From positions 62,001-126,000 of the forward strand of contig NZ_VFOS01000004.1 in assembly GCF_006716265.1 (NCBI RefSeq): a DNA stretch of 64,000 nt. Direction: 5' to 3'. The notes under the pieces are model-generated. The model was not told the origin of the DNA. It did no database searches and saw only the letters and a list, made by a program, of their open reading frames with translations. Below, in pieces: positions 36,671-45,269 of this stretch. A program made the translations under genes and the position numbers. This DNA comes from Rarobacter faecitabidus (lineage in GTDB: Bacteria; Actinomycetota; Actinomycetes; Actinomycetales; Cellulomonadaceae). Each line of letters starts with the position of its first letter. The stretch's first letter is position 1.

Positions 36671-37911
36671 TGCTGCAGGTCCTGCGCAACCCGACATATG
36701 CGAAGCTGTTGTCCGCGCAGGTGATCGCCCTGCTCGGCACGGGCCTGCTCACCGTCGCCCTGGGCCTGCTCGCGTTCGACATCGCCGGCGCTGCCGCAGG
36801 GTCGGTGCTGGGCACGGCGTTGACGATCAAGATGGTCGCCTACGTCGGCGTCGCCCCATTGATCGCCGCGGTCGTAGACCGGCTGCCGAAGAAGGCGGTC
36901 CTGATCACCGCGGACTTGATCCGTCTGGGGATCGCGCTGATGCTGCCGTTCGTGACCGAGGCCTGGCAGATCTACGTGCTCGTGTTCGTGCTGCAGTCCG
37001 CCTCGGCCACGTTCACGCCCGCGTTCCAGTCCCTGATCCCCTCGGTCCTCCCTGAGCCGGACGACTACACCAAGGCGCTGTCGCTGTCCCGCCTCGCTTA
37101 CGACCTCGAGGCACTGTTGAGCCCGACGATCGCCGCGGCCCTGCTGACCGTGATCAGTTACAACAACCTGTTCGTCGGCACCGCGATCGGCTTCACCTGC
37201 TCCGCATTGCTGGTGCTGTTCTCGAAGCTGCCGGCGCACCCCGATGATGGGCCGGCGCTGCCGTTCTGGCAGCGGCTGCCGCTGGGCGCGAAGGTGTTCG
37301 CCCGCACACCGACGCTGCGGTTCCTGATGCTCACCAACGTCGTCGTCGCCGCTGGCACCGCGATCGTCCTGGTGAACTCCGTCGTCTATGCCCGCGGCGT
37401 GTTCGGGCTCGGCGACCAGGCCCTCGCCTTGGCGTTGGCTTGCTACGGCATCGGCTCCCTGGTCGTCGCGCTGAACATCCCCTGGCTGGTCGGCAAGCTC
37501 GGCGTGATCCGCACCATGATCACCGGCGCGACCGTCATCGTCGTCGGGCTCGTGGTCGCCGTCGCAGTCACCGCCGTCGCGACGAGCACCGGGGCAGGGT
37601 GGTTCGTGCTGCTGGGCACCTGGGTGCTGCTGGGCATGGGCACCTCGCTGGTGAACACTCCCTCGTCCCGGCTGCTCGCGGACGCCTCCACGCCGGCGAA
37701 CCGGAACCTCGTCTACACCGCCCAGTTCGCCCTCTCCCACGCCTGCTTCCTCGTCACCTACCCGATCGCCGGTTGGCTGGGCGCGGCGAACCTCACCGGC
37801 GCAGCGATCGCGCTGCTCATCATCGGCGCAGTCGCGGGAACGATCGCGTACGACTACACACGAACGCGCCTGCTGGGAGCAGGCCGCGCCTCGACAGTGT
37901 CTGCGACCTGA
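36670..37911 (+). CDS. MFS transporter, likely metal or drug exporter
   Basis: 413 residues with about 12 membrane helices; N-terminal LLSAQVIALLGTGLLTVALG, and the loop VVDRLPKKAVLITADLIRLG as the A-like motif. Coupled to arsR by stop/start overlap, so its substrate is probably the metal or toxin sensed by that repressor. Resembles MFS members that pair with ArsR-type regulators in other actinobacteria. Confidence 0.88.
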   Translation: MLQVLRNPTYAKLLSAQVIALLGTGLLTVALGLLAFDIAGAAAGSVLGTALTIKMVAYVGVAPLIAAVVDRLPKKAVLITADLIRLGIALMLPFVTEAWQIYVLVFVLQSASATFTPAFQSLIPSVLPEPDDYTKALSLSRLAYDLEALLSPTIAAALLTVISYNNLFVGTAIGFTCSALLVLFSKLPAHPDDGPALPFWQRLPLGAKVFARTPTLRFLMLTNVVVAAGTAIVLVNSVVYARGVFGLGDQALALALACYGIGSLVVALNIPWLVGKLGVIRTMITGATVIVVGLVVAVAVTAVATSTGAGWFVLLGTWVLLGMGTSLVNTPSSRLLADASTPANRNLVYTAQFALSHACFLVTYPIAGWLGAANLTGAAIALLIIGAVAGTIAYDYTRTRLLGAGRASTVSAT

Positions 37912-37925
37912 TCCATCATGGGATC

Positions 37926-38666
37926 ATGACCGATCTCGATGCCCTTGTCCCGCCGCACGAGCCCGCAGAAGACGCGCTCGCGTTCGCGGGGAAAGTCGCC
38001 CTGACGATGGTCCCCGTCGTCGGGTCGCTCGCAGCCGAGACTCTCGCGCATGCGCTCGAGAGCCGGCAGGCGCAACGACAGCACGAGTTCAACGTCGCGA
38101 TCGCCCGCGCCATCACGACCACGCTCGAGCAGTTCGACGAGACCGCCACGATTGAAGACATCGTCGGCTCGGATGAGTTCATCGCCGCCGTCACCCGCGC
38201 GCAACGCGCCGCGGCCGAGACCGCGAGCCAGCAAAAGCGGGAGCGGCTCGCGGCCGCGGTCGCGAACGGCGGCAGCTGGGCACCGTTCGCCGCGACCGAG
38301 CGGGAGCAGTTCACCCGCCTGGTCGAGGAGTTCGACGCCCTGCACATCTGGATGCTGCACTACTTCACAGACCCGGCCGGTTGGCTCCAAGCGCGGGATC
38401 TCTACCAACAGCACGCGAACATCATGATGGGCGGCATCGATGGCCCCCTCGGGTCCGCGTTCAACGTCCACCCGGGCGTCTGGGACGGCCCGGTCAAGCA
38501 GGCCGCCGCCGATCTCGATCGCAATGGCCTGGCGTCGATCCCACTCACGACCATTATGAGCGCCCAGGGCATCTTCGCCCCACGCACCTCGAGCAAAGGG
38601 CAACGGTTCCTCGCCTTCATCAACGAGACCGATTCAATCGCCGCTGATGCCCCCACCGAGCTCTGA
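37926..38666 (+). CDS. Hypothetical protein with N-terminal membrane-like helix
   Basis: Not recognised. ATG 37926 (MTDLDALVPPHEPAEDALA), 246 residues. An N-terminal hydrophobic segment (GKVALTMVPVVGSLAAETLA) is followed by a basic, helical stretch rich in Arg/Gln and Ala (ESRQAQRQHEFNVAIARAIT). This arrangement recalls small defence or phage-related proteins of the DUF4393 kind, but I cannot claim homology. Starts 15 bp after the MFS stop; GC-rich third positions support coding. Confidence 0.65.
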   Translation: MTDLDALVPPHEPAEDALAFAGKVALTMVPVVGSLAAETLAHALESRQAQRQHEFNVAIARAITTTLEQFDETATIEDIVGSDEFIAAVTRAQRAAAETASQQKRERLAAAVANGGSWAPFAATEREQFTRLVEEFDALHIWMLHYFTDPAGWLQARDLYQQHANIMMGGIDGPLGSAFNVHPGVWDGPVKQAAADLDRNGLASIPLTTIMSAQGIFAPRTSSKGQRFLAFINETDSIAADAPTEL

Positions 38667-38668
38667 AC

Positions 38669-38860
38669 ATGACCGCCGAGCTGCCTCCACGGATCCAAGC
38701 GATCGCAGACCGCCTCGCTGAAGTTGGGGCGAGACGCTCGACGCCGGCCCCGGCTGGTTCGACCTCATCACGGACCTAGACGCGCGGCTCACGCGACTCT
38801 CACCCGACTACGTCCTCGAGCAATGCAAAACGAAATACGGCGGCCTGCGCTACAACGCGC
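38669..38860 (+). pseudogene. Frameshifted short gene remnant
   Basis: ATG 38669 gives MTAELPPRIQAIADRLAEV; near 38726 the frame shifts by one base, after which WGETLDAGPGWFDLITDLDA, then LSPDYVLEQCKTKYGGLRYN reads smoothly. The pattern (GW..LI..LD..L......YV..Q.K.K.GGLR) belongs to a small family I have seen in actinobacteria and phages. The end is lost against the leftward NrdH gene. Confidence 0.5.
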
Positions 38861-38923
38861 GCCACGGACGGCCGTCCGCGTCGGTTGACGGGGACGGCTG
38901 TTCGTGGCGCACGCAGGCTTGGC

Positions 38924-39250
38924 CTATATTGCGGGTGCCAGGTCCGGCGGAGACGTGCCAACCGTCGGGTTTTGACTGGCGGCATTGGACTGGACTTGCG
39001 TTGCTGCTGCGCGGGCCAATTCCATGATCTTATCTGGGCGGAACCCTGACCAGTGATCAATGATCGTGCCGTCACTTTCCCGCACGATTGTGACAGGGGC
39101 CTGCCGATGCCCCAGGTCGATCGCGAGTTGCAGTGCAGCAGAGTCTTGCGACATGTCACGTCGTTTGTCAGGGCGGATTCCCCTCCTCGCCATGCCACGC
39201 TCAGAGGCGTCGCATTGTGCACAGGCAGGCTTACTTAGGTATTCGATCAT
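38924..39250 (-). CDS. NrdH-like glutaredoxin
   Basis: 108 residues; GGAGGTG ribosome site. N-terminal strand then redox pair CAQC (KPACAQCDASERG, compare CVQC in NrdH), cis-Pro block RQAPVTIV, and HWSGFRPDKIMELA, the characteristic NrdH C-terminus. A ~26-residue extra tail follows. It is not next to ribonucleotide reductase genes; its start overlaps the DUF4192 stop (ATGA), so it probably serves that operon. Confidence 0.85.
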   Translation of the reverse strand: MIEYLSKPACAQCDASERGMARRGIRPDKRRDMSQDSAALQLAIDLGHRQAPVTIVRESDGTIIDHWSGFRPDKIMELARAAATQVQSNAASQNPTVGTSPPDLAPAI

Positions 39251-40260
39251 CGGGACACCTCCTCGTGCTGAGGGCTGGTGGGCGCGCCTGGTCCGGATGG
39301 TTGGGCCTTCTGAGCACCCTGCAACTCGCTGATGAGCGTGGCCACACTCCTAGGAGGAATGCCTACTGCTACGGAATGTCCGATGAGCATCCCGAGCTTG
39401 GTGTCGGGTGCCTGGCCGAGGAAATGCTGGACTTGCTGCGAGGTCATGTCGCCGTTGGCGAATCCGAACATTGCGGCCGTGGCCACGACGTCTCCGGCGA
39501 TCTGTTCTGGTGCGTGTAGTGCTGCCTGTTTGATCCCTTGTTGGAGGATTGGGTCCTCGCGCACATCGCAGATGATCGCGTCTCTCACGGCCGTGTTGGT
39601 AGCCATGACGGCCGCGATTTGGACGATGCTGGTCTCCCGGATCGCATGGGGCGATGCGTCGTCGACAATGCGTGCCAGGTGGATCCGGGCCGCTGCGAGA
39701 ATCTGATGCAAGGGGCGGCTGTGGTGGAGGCGGTCAGCATCCTGAATCGCGGCATCGATCATGGACCAAGGAACTTGGGCGGGAGTCCGGTCCCATGCTG
39801 CGAGGTGAGCGGCGTAGGAGGGTGCTGGCGTCGCCGCTGCAAGGGATGCTTCCTCTGGCGCAATGGGGACCGGGGTGGGGAGGCCGGCATGAGGGTAGAT
39901 CCGTGTGATGAAGCCGTCCGCAACGTGGCCATGCACAAATTTGCGGCCCTGAAAGCTCTCTAGAGTGCTGACTGCCAACGTTTCATGGCCTGGGAAGTCA
40001 CCCCAGGTCAGCAGGACAAACTGGTCGATATCGCGTTCGCTAAACACGGTAGTCGCGACCGCTTCGTGAAAGCCAGCACGAACCGATTCTTCGGGAAAAG
40101 ACCCAACATCCGGAAGATGGACAGCAGGACCGACCATTCTCGTTCCAGCGAAGCCCAGAATGGTCGCTGACCCAGCTTCAGGGGTGTGACCCACTAAATA
40201 CGGCACAACCGCCGCCAGTGTTGCGATGCCACCGACTTTAACCTTCCGAGGTTCAGACAT
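39247..40260 (-). CDS. DUF4192 domain protein
   Basis: 337 residues from ATG 40260 behind GGGGGAGG. Recognised by the opening LAAVVPYLVGHTPEAGSATI and FVLLTWGDFPGHETLAVSTL. DUF4192 proteins are common in actinobacteria, often on plasmids and integrative elements, with no assigned biochemistry. Middle gene of a three-gene operon with overlapping ends. Confidence 0.82.
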   Translation of the reverse strand: MSEPRKVKVGGIATLAAVVPYLVGHTPEAGSATILGFAGTRMVGPAVHLPDVGSFPEESVRAGFHEAVATTVFSERDIDQFVLLTWGDFPGHETLAVSTLESFQGRKFVHGHVADGFITRIYPHAGLPTPVPIAPEEASLAAATPAPSYAAHLAAWDRTPAQVPWSMIDAAIQDADRLHHSRPLHQILAAARIHLARIVDDASPHAIRETSIVQIAAVMATNTAVRDAIICDVREDPILQQGIKQAALHAPEQIAGDVVATAAMFGFANGDMTSQQVQHFLGQAPDTKLGMLIGHSVAVGIPPRSVATLISELQGAQKAQPSGPGAPTSPQHEEVSR

Positions 40261-40399
40261 AACCGACCTCCCCCGAATCCGAGTACTCCAGCGCGATGCT
40301 TGGCGGGAGGAACGCGACCATGGCAGCCGGGTTCCACCGTGGTCGACCACGGGTCTCCCTGGCGATCTGCGCGGCAACCGCAGCTTCAACTCGAGACAT
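40253..40399 (-). CDS. 48-residue leader gene of the DUF4192 operon
   Basis: ATG 40399 follows AAAGGA by 8 bases; product begins MSRVEAAVAAQIARETRGRP and ends SGEVGYV. Its stop lies 5 bases inside the DUF4192 gene, indicating translational coupling. The ARETRGRPRWN stretch is basic. Function unknown. Confidence 0.6.
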   Translation of the reverse strand: MSRVEAAVAAQIARETRGRPRWNPAAMVAFLPPSIALEYSDSGEVGYV

Positions 40400-40561
40400 C
40401 ACAAGGTCCTTTCAAGAGACAATTCCGTCACTTGAACCATGTAGATCCCAGTCGAGGTCGGCCCGCATTGATACGGCGTCATCACTTGAAGAGGGTCTGA
40501 TGTAGGAACAGTTGACATCGAACGTGGCTAGCCGAAAGGGCTCGCCTGGAAGGATGTCATC

Positions 40562-41171
40562 ATGCCCAAGCCGTTTCCCAAGGAGTTCCGCGACGACGTG
40601 ATCCGCGTCGCGCAGAACCGCAATCCCGACGTCACGCTCGCGCAGATCGGATAAGACTTCGGTGTATATGTCGGCACTCTCGACAAGTGGATGCGGCAAG
40701 CCCGCATCGAGGCCGGCGATCAGCCGGGTGAGACGAAGTCTGAGTCGGCGGAGTTGCGTGAGCTGCGTAAACGCAAACGGCTCCTCGACCAAGAGGTCGA
40801 GGTGTTGCGTCGCGCGGGCGAAGATCGCTGAGTTGGCCAGTGAGTTGGCTGAACAGCCCGTCACTAGGCGTGAGCTCGAGGAGGTGTATCGCGCGAAGGC
40901 GCTGTTCGACGCTCACCGGGACGACCCCGAGTTCGGGTATCGGCTTCTCGCTGACGAGGCCCGTGGGGTTGGTGAGGCGATGTCGGATCGGACGGCCTGG
41001 CGGATCGCGTCCGCGAACGGCTGGTGGAGTGCGTTCAGGAAGAAACGGAGCAAGAACGACATGAAGCCTGACCCTGCTGTTCATGACGATCTTTGTGCCG
41101 TCATCGACGAGCACGGTCGTGAGCGTCACCAATTCGTCGCTTCTCGGGCGAACCAGCGCCTACTTACCTAG
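40562..41171 (+). pseudogene. Degraded IS3-family transposase (orfA and start of orfB)
   Basis: orfA begins MPKPFPKEFRDDVIRVAQNR with the usual HTH, but a TAA at 40652 interrupts it; downstream VGTLDKWMRQARIEAGDQPG and RELRKRKRLLDQEVEVLRRA continue in frame. orfB sequence (ALFDAHRDDPEFGYRLLADE, RTAWRIASANGWWSAFRKKR, PAVHDDL) ends before the DDE domain. The orfA/orfB junction is also deleted. Inactive. Confidence 0.85.
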
Positions 41172-41190
41172 CGCCGACAGTGACCGGCAC

Positions 41191-41421
41191 TTACTCGCCG
41201 TACTCCCGCTCGCGGTCAAGCCGGTCCTGCTCACGCAGGTGCGCGAACGGGTCCACCACGCTGTGGATCCCGTGCTGCGGGCAGACCCACATGATCCTGA
41301 TGCCCATGCCGTCAGCCCCGCTCGGCTCAGGGATGCAATCACCGCCGCACTCCGAGCAGGTGCGGTAGCCCTCGTCCGGGTCGTGGGAGGCCCCTTCCGG
41401 GCCGATGCTGAGCCTTCCCAC
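41191..41421 (-). CDS. Small zinc-ribbon protein coupled to the recombinase
   Basis: 76 residues; its GTG start uses the last base of the recombinase stop (TAGTG). CSECGGDC plus CPQH gives a four-ligand zinc-ribbon pattern; the tail REQDRLDREREYGE is charged. Possibly an accessory DNA-binding factor for the recombinase. Confidence 0.6.
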   Translation of the reverse strand: MGRLSIGPEGASHDPDEGYRTCSECGGDCIPEPSGADGMGIRIMWVCPQHGIHSVVDPFAHLREQDRLDREREYGE

Positions 41422-42008
41422 TACGAGGCCGCCTCCGCGTATCGGCCAGTCCCGCTCAGGGCCGTGTAGAGCGTCTGGCGACTGACGCCTAGCTCGCGCG
41501 CCAATACAGCCTTGGGGACGCCACTATCAACCTTCTGACGGGCGTCCTCGATCTGCTCGGCCGTGAGCTTCACACTCTTGTCGTACTTACCGGCAGCCTT
41601 GGCCAGCGCGATGCCTTCCAACTGGCGCTCCCGGATCACCGACCGCTCCAGCTCAGCAACCGCTCCCAGGATCGTCAGCATGAACGCCCCTTGCGGCGTA
41701 TCAGTGTTCAGCGCCGGGTTGTCCAGGAACTCCACCGCGACGCCACGCCCCTTCAACTCCTCCACCATGGCCAGCAGGTCGCGCGTCGACCGAGCCAGTC
41801 GGTCCGGCGACGTCACCCGAAGGGTGTCGCCCTCCCGGACGTAGCGCAGCATCTCCTGAAGCTGCTCACGATCTGTGCTCTTGCCGCTGACCTTGTCCGA
41901 GAACACCCGGTCGCAGCCATCCAGCGCTTTGAGCTGCCGCCCGAGGTTCTGATCCGCCGCGCTGACCCGCGCGTAGCCGATCACCTGGCACTTGCCCTGT
42001 CCAGTCAT
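41421..42008 (-). CDS. Serine recombinase (Tn3-type resolvase/invertase)
   Basis: 195 residues behind GGAGG. Catalytic Ser in VIGYARVSAADQNLGRQLKA; SPDRLARSTRDLLAMVEEL and GAVAELERSVIRERQLEGIA are the resolvase core; C-terminal HTH is VPKAVLARELGVSRQTLYTA. A palindromic res-like site lies just upstream at 42029-42066. Belongs to the older island, not to the transposon inserted next to it. Confidence 0.93.
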   Translation of the reverse strand: MTGQGKCQVIGYARVSAADQNLGRQLKALDGCDRVFSDKVSGKSTDREQLQEMLRYVREGDTLRVTSPDRLARSTRDLLAMVEELKGRGVAVEFLDNPALNTDTPQGAFMLTILGAVAELERSVIRERQLEGIALAKAAGKYDKSVKLTAEQIEDARQKVDSGVPKAVLARELGVSRQTLYTALSGTGRYAEAAS

Positions 42009-42028
42009 CCCTAGACCTCCTTACGCCT

Positions 42029-42066
42029 GTGTCCAACAAGGTCTAATTCTACCTTTCATTGGACAC
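42029..42066. promoter_or_regulatory. res-like recombination site of the 41421-42008 recombinase
   Basis: GTGTCCAA and TTGGACAC are inverted 22 bases apart, with inner AGGT/ACCT also inverted: the size and symmetry of a resolvase subsite, directly upstream of the recombinase gene. The transposon begins 18 bp to the right. Confidence 0.65.
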
Positions 42067-42077
42067 TCTTCGCCGGA

Positions 42078-42083
42078 GAAAAG
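42078..42083 (+). repeat. Target-site duplication, left copy (GAAAAG)
   Basis: GAAAAG immediately left of the transposon end TGTGG; the identical six bases lie immediately right of the other end at 53369-53374. Confidence 0.8.
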
Positions 42084-42121
42084 TGTGGAGTTTGGCGCTT
42101 TTTGGCGGTGTTCTGTGATCG
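42084..42121 (+). repeat. Left terminal inverted repeat of the transposon
   Basis: Begins TGTGGAGTTTGGCGC and ends 10 bp before the tniB stop. Pairs with 53331-53368 (32 of 38 identical, six mismatches). Confidence 0.88.
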
Positions 42122-42131
42122 TTTCGTGTCG

Positions 42132-42941
42132 CTAGTTGCCGATGACGAGGATGCTGGCGGCGGCCTCGATGACGTCGTCCGTGATGGTGTCCAGTTGGTT
42201 GATCTTGAGGACCCGGTTGATCTGAGGGAATAGTCGTTCGAGGAGGCGGAAGTTGCCCCGTGTGATGCGTTCGATGGCGGCGATGGCTTGCGCGTCGGTG
42301 AAGTCGTCAGGGTCGAGAGTCCTGCCGAGTCGCTTCCAATGGCGGTCGAGGACGAAGAGGAGTTCTTCGCGTCCGAGGGCCCGGTATTGGTGTGAGAACC
42401 CGAGCCGACTGTAGAGCTGGGGGTAGTGGCGGAATCGTTCGTCGATGCCCGGCATCCCGATCAGTATCATCGCGAGGCTGGTTCGGTCGTGCCTGTCACG
42501 AAGCAGCTCGAGTGCGGTCGGGGTGAGTCGTTCGGCTTCGTCGATGATGAGCAGCTCAACGTGGCTGGTCATATTTCCCATCTTTCGTGGGGTCGGTTCG
42601 TTGGCGTGGATGTGCTCGTCGGCGCAGATGCCGACTTTGATCTGCCAGTAGTCGATGTCATGCATGAGGTCTTTGGGCCGACAGAGGACTTCGGGCGTGT
42701 AAAAGACGGTTCGGGATCGGTTCGCGAGGGCGTAGAACTTTGCATCGTGGTCCCCGCGGGGTCCCCATTCGGTGATGTAGGGCTCGAGGGCGTCCCAGTT
42801 TGCGTAGCGGCGAGCGGAGTTGGTTTTCCCGACGCCCGCGGCGCCGTGGCAAATCCCGATCGTCTTCTCCTTGCGGACAGCGTTGGCGAACTCGGTGAAT
42901 CGCCGGTGTTCCTTGGTCACGATGAATGCTTGGTTCCTCAC
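42132..42941 (-). CDS. tniB: Transposition ATPase, TniB/TnsC-like
   Basis: 269 residues; GTG start overlaps the tniA stop. AAA+ features: Walker A GAAGVGKT at ~33-40, Walker B LLIIDEAERL, sensor-1 region SLAMILIGMPG, and the C-terminal lid NFRLLERLFPQINRVL. Partner ATPase that selects target DNA and activates the DDE transposase. Its stop lies 10 bp inside the left terminal repeat. Confidence 0.88.
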   Translation of the reverse strand: MRNQAFIVTKEHRRFTEFANAVRKEKTIGICHGAAGVGKTNSARRYANWDALEPYITEWGPRGDHDAKFYALANRSRTVFYTPEVLCRPKDLMHDIDYWQIKVGICADEHIHANEPTPRKMGNMTSHVELLIIDEAERLTPTALELLRDRHDRTSLAMILIGMPGIDERFRHYPQLYSRLGFSHQYRALGREELLFVLDRHWKRLGRTLDPDDFTDAQAIAAIERITRGNFRLLERLFPQINRVLKINQLDTITDDVIEAAASILVIGN

Positions 42942-44323
42942 TCGTCCTCTTCGTAGGTGCGCAGCTTCGGCCGCCGCTTCGTCGGTTCGGGGATGCGAGG
43001 TTCCTCGCGAGTGGCAACGGTCGGGATGCGGTCGTTGATGGCTCGCCGCAGCTGCTTGCGGCGGGCGCGGCGGGCCGTTTCGATGTCGCGAAGGCTGAGG
43101 CGCAGGTTGGGGTGGGCTTCATCGATAGCGGTGCAGATGAACGTGTCCCGGTCATAGACGCGGATCTCGGAAAGGTCGCGGGGGTCGTACCGGATCGTGA
43201 TGGTGTGGCCGACGAACGGGGCCAGGGTTGGGGCGAGGTAGCGCTGGCCTTGGAAGTGGATGCCGTCGCGTTGCACAACCCGGTTCTTCGGAACAGTAAG
43301 GAGCAGACCGTCGAGTTCTTGAAGGCTGTCCGGCATCCGCGGCAACCACCCGTCCGCGACCCAGGCGTCACGCGGCGAGATCCCCAGCTCACTATGAGAC
43401 CGGTCGTTGTAGGTACCGATGAATCCGCCGATCGCACGGTCGAGTCCGGCAAGGTCGAGGACCGGAGTTGGCGTCCGGCTGCCGGGTCCGAGGTGGCCGG
43501 GGAGGGTGGCCAGAAGTTCGGTGTTGATGGTGCCGAAGAACCGCTCGATCTTGCCGCGCCCCTGTGGTCGGCCGACGGTCGAGTGGATGATCCTGATGTG
43601 CAGAGCGATCGAAGTTCGCTCAAGGTGGTGGCTGATGAAGTCGGAGCCGTGGTCGACGTGCAGGATGTCGGGAATGCCGCACATCGCCCACGCCGGGTCG
43701 GTCTTTCGCCAGATCGCCTGCCGGAGGGCGAGGGCGGTGTTGAGAGCTGATGGGGCGCCGGTGAAGACCATGTATCCGCAGATCGCACGGGAGTAGTCGT
43801 CCATCACGGTCGTCAGCCACGGTCGGTCAGGTTTCCCGTCAGCGCCGAGAACGAGGATGTCGAGTTCAGTGTGGTCGGACTGCCAGGTCTGGTTCGGGTG
43901 TTCCGCGCGGCGCCGAAAGACGAGCTCGTGCTTGTCTCGGTACGAGACCGGCCCCTCCAGCGCCAAAGTGACAAGAGCCGGATCGAGTGCCCGGACGATT
44001 TGCCGCACAGTTGCATAGCTCGGAGCCCGCAGCTCACGCGCCCGCGCATCAGCGACGGCGAGACGATGCAGCGTGGCGAGACTAGGGCGCGGCCGACTGA
44101 GTGCCAGTTGTTCGATGAACGCGACCGTCTCTGCTGAGGTTCGTCGGACACCTTTGTCTATACGCGCATGAGGGTCGAGGGATGCGACGCCGCCCGCCCG
44201 GTAGAGCTGGTTCCAACGCTGCAGAGTCCGAGCGGAAATCCCCGTCTCCCGAGCGAGAACCGCGAGCGGGATCTGGTCTTCGACATGAAGCCGAAGAACA
44301 CGCCACCGCTCGGCCGCATCCAC
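42938..44323 (-). CDS. tniA: DDE transposase, TniA/Mu type
   Basis: 461 residues from GTG 44323 (AGGTGA upstream). N-terminal HTH (VLARETGISARTLQRWNQLY), integrase core with D150 in TWQSDHTELD, D224 in LHVDHGSDF and E260 in GRGKIERFF, spacing typical of D,D-35-E; then the Mu-type C-terminal beta-barrel (QRYLAPTLAPFVGHTITIRY) and basic tail. All catalytic residues are intact, so the transposon may be active. Confidence 0.92.
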   Translation of the reverse strand: MDAAERWRVLRLHVEDQIPLAVLARETGISARTLQRWNQLYRAGGVASLDPHARIDKGVRRTSAETVAFIEQLALSRPRPSLATLHRLAVADARARELRAPSYATVRQIVRALDPALVTLALEGPVSYRDKHELVFRRRAEHPNQTWQSDHTELDILVLGADGKPDRPWLTTVMDDYSRAICGYMVFTGAPSALNTALALRQAIWRKTDPAWAMCGIPDILHVDHGSDFISHHLERTSIALHIRIIHSTVGRPQGRGKIERFFGTINTELLATLPGHLGPGSRTPTPVLDLAGLDRAIGGFIGTYNDRSHSELGISPRDAWVADGWLPRMPDSLQELDGLLLTVPKNRVVQRDGIHFQGQRYLAPTLAPFVGHTITIRYDPRDLSEIRVYDRDTFICTAIDEAHPNLRLSLRDIETARRARRKQLRRAINDRIPTVATREEPRIPEPTKRRPKLRTYEEDE

Positions 44324-44330
44324 AAGTCAC

Positions 44331-44927
44331 CTACACCTTGGTGCTCTCGCGGGCCGCAAGGGCCTTCTGATGCCGGTACAAAGTGGCTCGACTCCATCCG
44401 ACGAGTTTCGCCGCATCCTCCGCCGTGCGGCCCTTCGCCCGGGCCTCAGTTACGAGCTTGAGTTTGTCGGCTACGACCGTGGGATCGGACAAGGGCCGAC
44501 CAAACTTGGTGCCGCCGTTTCGGGCAGCTGTGATCCCTGCGTTCACCCGCTCGGTGATCAGTTCGCGTTCGTATTCGGCCAGGGTGGCGAGCATGTTCAG
44601 CATCAGCCGGCCCGACGTCGTCGACGGGTCGATCCCATCCGAGATGCTCTTCACCTGTATGTCACGCTCCCGGAGCAGCTTCACCGTGTTCAGCACATCG
44701 ATCAGGGACCGGCCGAGTCGATCGACCCGCCACACCACGACGGTGTCACCGGGCTGGGCGTGCTCGAGGAGCTTTTTCATTCCGGGGCGGGAGATCGCGG
44801 TCCGGCTGCCAGAGGTGACGTCGGTGAAAATGTCCCGTTCCTGCACACCTGACTTCACCAGAGCGTCAACCTGCAACTTCGCGTCTTGGCTTCTGGTGCT
44901 GACCCGTGTGTACCCGAGATGTCTCAC
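44331..44927 (-). CDS. tniR: Transposon resolvase (serine recombinase, TniR/Bin-like)
   Basis: 198 residues from GTG 44927; a TTG at 44945 is an alternative. Catalytic Ser in HLGYTRVSTRSQDAKLQVDA; VWRVDRLGRSLIDVLNTVKL and TLAEYERELITERVNAGITA are classic resolvase motifs; C-terminal HTH DAAKLVGWSRATLYRHQKAL. Resolves cointegrates at the res region to its right. Confidence 0.92.
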   Translation of the reverse strand: MRHLGYTRVSTRSQDAKLQVDALVKSGVQERDIFTDVTSGSRTAISRPGMKKLLEHAQPGDTVVVWRVDRLGRSLIDVLNTVKLLRERDIQVKSISDGIDPSTTSGRLMLNMLATLAEYERELITERVNAGITAARNGGTKFGRPLSDPTVVADKLKLVTEARAKGRTAEDAAKLVGWSRATLYRHQKALAARESTKV

Positions 44928-45054
44928 ACCGCCATTCTGCCTCAATAACTGCTAGCAGAGGCAGAGCAAAGACACTTTGCGGTAAGACATGTTTCCGAGA
45001 CAGATTGGGTGCTGGGAATCCGCGACTTCTTCTCGCGGCTCGGGGGCCGTTTGG

Positions 45055-45088
45055 GGTGTCTCGAAAAGCTTTTGGTTTTCGAGACACC
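45055..45088. promoter_or_regulatory. Inverted repeat in the transposon res region
   Basis: GGTGTCTCGAAAA and TTTTCGAGACACC are perfect 13-bp arms around 8 bases. Related CGAGACA/GGAGACA words recur at about 44996 and 45151. The 44,928-45,269 gap has no gene and most likely holds resolvase subsites and the tniR/tniAB promoter. Confidence 0.6.
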
Positions 45089-45269
45089 TTTAGACAGAGC
45101 TCTTCCCTCGCGGAGGAGGGTGCTTTTTCGAGTCGCTACGCCTTGGGCGTGGAGACACCGCTGGTACTTACGTCAGCATCACCGACGAGTATCGCTGATC
45201 TTTATTGCGCGCGGGCAATCTAGACTCGCGCCTGCCAGATTGTAGCGGTATGGGCGTTCGCACGGCCCA

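Noticed and set aside
36544-37740. A 398-codon frame opposite the MFS gene
   Set aside because: Asp/Gly/Arg/Gln-rich low-complexity translation, no ribosome site, and the MFS frame is unambiguous.
45055-45088. The 13-bp inverted repeat as an end of the transposon
   Set aside because: The true ends match each other at 42084 and 53368 with a target duplication; this repeat lies inside, next to the resolvase gene, and fits a res subsite.
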